Below are positions 23,914 to 25,571 of a stretch of DNA of 25,571 bases, piece by piece; position 1 is the first letter of the stretch; each line of letters starts with the position of its first letter. The position numbers and the translations under genes are program-made. The DNA is from TMED27 sp964350695 (GTDB lineage Bacteria > Pseudomonadota > Alphaproteobacteria > Micavibrionales > Micavibrionaceae). The DNA is taken from the NCBI GenBank assembly GCA_964350695.1, contig CAYGKM010000019.1:1-25571 (forward strand), in the 5' to 3' direction. Under the pieces are notes generated by a model. That model was not told the DNA's origin. It worked only from the letters and a program-made list of their open reading frames with translations, and ran no database searches.

Positions 23914-25356
23914 ATGAAAGTTAAAGAATTACAATCCAATGGTCTTTCACATGAGTTGGAGATCACAATCCCCGCGAATGACATTGATGCGCGTGTCGAA
24001 GAAAAATTGAAAGAAGCCGGTAAGACGATCCGTATGCCGGGTTTCCGCGCAGGCAAAGTGCCAATGAAGATGCTTAAAGCGCGCTATGGCAATGCTATTA
24101 TGGGTGAAGTTTTGGAAGCTGCGGTGAATGAAACCTCGATGCAGGCGTTGAAAGACAAAAAGCTTAAGCCCGCTATGCAGCCAAAAATCGAAGTGAAGAG
24201 CAAAGATTTCGGTGAAGGTAATGACCTTGTATACACCGTGGCGGTTGAAACGCTTCCTGATTTTAAAGTGGCAGATATTAAAGGTTTGAAGCTTGAGAAG
24301 CCTGTTGCCAAACCTGCTGCGGAAGACGTTGATGCGGCGCTTGAGCGCATTGCTTCGAATAATTTGCCGATGGTGACCGTTGAAGCAAAACGCGGCGCGA
24401 AAGATGGCGATATTGTTGTTATGGATTTCCATGGTCGCACCGCCGACGATAATAAGGCGCATGAAGGCATGCATGCCCACGGGCATCAGCTTCGTTTGGG
24501 TTCGGGTCAGTTTATTCCCGGTTTCGAGGAGCAGTTGATCGGCGCGAAAGCGGGCAGCGAAGTTGAAGTGAAGGTGACCTTCCCTGAGAAATACGGCGCG
24601 GCAGAATTGGCCGGTCGTGATGCGATTTTCGATGTGAAAATCCATGAGCTTAAAGAGCAGGGCGAAGCCAAAATTGATGATGCGTTTGCAAAATCATTGG
24701 GCATGGACGATGTGAAAGCGCTTAAAGAAGCGGTTTCCGAGCAGCTTGGCAAAGAGTTTGAAACAACAAGCCGCATGAATTTGAAAAAAGCAATTCTCGA
24801 TGCGTTGGATGATTTGCATGATTTCGAAATTCCTTCAGGGATGCTTGAGATGGAGAATGAAAATATCCTTCAGCAACTTGAGCTTGAGCGTCAGCGCACA
24901 GGCGAGAAGGACGAGCTTAGCAAGAAAGAAAAAGACGAATATAAAGCGATTGCGGAGCGCCGCGTGCGTTTGGGCATCGTTTTGGCGGAAATTGGGAATT
25001 CGAATAAAATCTCCGTGAATGATCAGGAGCTTCAGCGCTCTGTGATTACCGAAGCGCAGAAATATCCGGGTCAAGAAAAAGAGGTTTTTGATTATTATTC
25101 AAAGAACCCGCAAGCTCTTGAATCGCTGCGCGCGCCTTTGTTCGAAGAAAAAGTGATTGATTACATTATCGAGCTTGCCGATGTGAAAGAGAAGGTCGTT
25201 TCTGTAGAAGAGCTTCATATGATGCTTGAAGAAGAAGGCGACGAGAAACCAAAGGAGAAGAAGAAGCCTGCGGCGAAAAAAGCGGACGGCGATAAGAAGC
25301 CTGCAGCGAAAAAAGCACCGGCGAAAAAAGCGCCTGCGAAGAAAAAAGCTTCTTAA
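23914..25356 (+). CDS. tig: Trigger factor (ribosome-associated chaperone)
   Basis: 480 residues. It binds ribosomal protein L23 at the exit tunnel and holds nascent chains. The N-terminal ribosome-docking domain carries the signature G43-F-R-A-G-K48-V-P50. The FKBP-like prolyl isomerase domain spans about residues 150-245 (G-D-I-V-V-M-D-F, then I-P-G-F-E-E-Q-L). The helical C-terminal chaperone domain reaches about residue 440. Its flap has an unusual cluster of histidines (H173, H183, H187, H189, H191). The last 35 residues are a Lys/Ala/Pro tail (K-K-P-A-A-K-K repeats) absent from E. coli Tig (432 residues). AAAGG about eight bases before the ATG supports the start. A terminator follows, then clpP, the usual tig-clpP order. 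Confidence 0.97.
   Translation: MKVKELQSNGLSHELEITIPANDIDARVEEKLKEAGKTIRMPGFRAGKVPMKMLKARYGNAIMGEVLEAAVNETSMQALKDKKLKPAMQPKIEVKSKDFGEGNDLVYTVAVETLPDFKVADIKGLKLEKPVAKPAAEDVDAALERIASNNLPMVTVEAKRGAKDGDIVVMDFHGRTADDNKAHEGMHAHGHQLRLGSGQFIPGFEEQLIGAKAGSEVEVKVTFPEKYGAAELAGRDAIFDVKIHELKEQGEAKIDDAFAKSLGMDDVKALKEAVSEQLGKEFETTSRMNLKKAILDALDDLHDFEIPSGMLEMENENILQQLELERQRTGEKDELSKKEKDEYKAIAERRVRLGIVLAEIGNSNKISVNDQELQRSVITEAQKYPGQEKEVFDYYSKNPQALESLRAPLFEEKVIDYIIELADVKEKVVSVEELHMMLEEEGDEKPKEKKKPAAKKADGDKKPAAKKAPAKKAPAKKKAS
25261..25316 (+). repeat. Direct 23-base repeat encoding the Lys/Ala tail of trigger factor
   Basis: The 23 bases at 25261-25283 recur at 25294-25316 with one difference (GCGGCG versus GCAGCG). 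Each encodes K-K-P-A-A-K-K-A. Shorter A-P-A-K-K units follow to the stop. It looks like slippage- or duplication-driven growth of the tail. Confidence 0.75.
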
Positions 25357-25384
25357 AACGCAGATAAACATCATTAGTGACTTG

Positions 25385-25416
25385 AACAAACCGTATCTCC
25401 TCAGGTACGGTTTGTT
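25385..25416 (+). terminator. Rho-independent terminator after tig
   Basis: An 11-bp perfect stem, AACAAACCGTA (25385-25395) with TACGGTTTGTT (25406-25416), encloses a ten-base loop. The T-rich tract TTTGTTTGTATCT runs through and past the right arm. It lies 28 bases after the tig stop and 39 bases before clpP. The A-rich left arm also makes it potentially bidirectional. Confidence 0.75.
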
Positions 25417-25455
25417 TGTATCTATGCAACTTTTATAAAACGGAACATCAAAAAC

Positions 25456-25571
25456 ATGAACGAACGTGACCCCCTCGAAGTTTACAGCAATCACCTTATT
25501 CCTACGGTTATTGAGCAAACAAACCGCGGTGAGCGTGCGTTTGATATTTATTCCCGTCTTTTGAAAGAGCG
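25456..25571 (+). CDS. clpP: ATP-dependent Clp protease proteolytic subunit ClpP (5' part)
   Basis: Cut by the window end after 38 codons. The visible N-terminus contains L-I-P-T-V-I-E-Q-T-N-R-G-E-R-A-F-D-I-Y-S and then R-L-L-K-E-R, the near-invariant start of mature ClpP. ClpP forms a tetradecameric serine protease with ClpX or ClpA; the catalytic Ser, His and Asp lie beyond the window. ATG at 25456 fits a short N-terminal propeptide. No strong ribosome binding site is seen (CGGA about ten bases upstream). The gene follows tig across a terminator, so it probably has its own promoter or relies on partial read-through. Confidence 0.95.
   Translation, partial: MNERDPLEVYSNHLIPTVIEQTNRGERAFDIYSRLLKE

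Noticed and set aside
24084..24470. Antisense frame opposite tig rich in Ser/Ala
   Set aside because: Shadow of a well-supported gene, with no ribosome binding site or family resemblance.
1..25571. Search for CRISPR arrays, integrases, transposases, toxin-antitoxin or phage-defence genes
   Set aside because: None seen on either strand. The tRNA genes have no adjacent integrase, and no repeat of tRNA 3' ends that would mark an attachment site was noticed.

Overview
The window reads as a stretch of alphaproteobacterial core chromosome. It is compact and close to balanced in base composition. Supporting marks are the hom-glpX-recJ run, a class I PHA synthase, trigger factor followed by clpP, LptD, and GlnA with an adenylylation site. 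The tRNA-His carries a G-1:C73 pair, which argues against the Rhizobiales/Rhodobacterales/Caulobacterales branch, where that pair is typically lost. A deep or free-living lineage (Rhodospirillales- or Micavibrio-like) would fit, but the placement is inference. I see no insertion sequence, prophage, CRISPR array, integrase or defence cassette.

Layout. 1-3123: a gamma-type carbonic anhydrase, an unknown alpha-helical protein and, convergent to it, PHA synthase (phaC). 3254-8351, plus strand: a small lipoprotein, homoserine dehydrogenase, class II fructose-1,6-bisphosphatase, a 9-nt-periodic inverted repeat, recJ and a small Cys/His-rich membrane protein. 8348-10148, minus strand: a tightly coupled gshB - membrane protein - hisI operon. 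10225-16832, plus strand: a RhlE-type DEAD-box helicase, lptD, an SLC13 permease with regulatory TrkA-C domains and a membrane-anchored coiled-coil protein. 16829-20704, minus strand: parE followed by a YdbH/AsmA-like protein. 20893-22053, plus strand: a secreted protein with a TTG start. 22050-23752, minus strand: tRNA-Leu(UAG), tRNA-His(GUG) and glnA. 23914-25571, plus strand: tig, a terminator and the start of clpP. No gene-free stretch exceeds 300 bases.

Most functions are housekeeping: amino-acid and nitrogen metabolism (hom, hisI, glnA), gluconeogenesis and carbon storage (glpX, phaC), redox (gshB), DNA repair and decatenation (recJ, parE), protein folding and turnover (tig, clpP), and outer-membrane building (lptD, and perhaps the YdbH-like protein).

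I did not find a clear novel multi-gene system. The points most worth a second look are: the periodic inverted repeat before recJ; the fact that all four convergent gene pairs end in a shared 4-base stop-codon overlap; a YdbH-like protein with no visible YnbE partner; the canonical tRNA-His and its closeness to glnA; and several uncharacterised membrane or secreted proteins.
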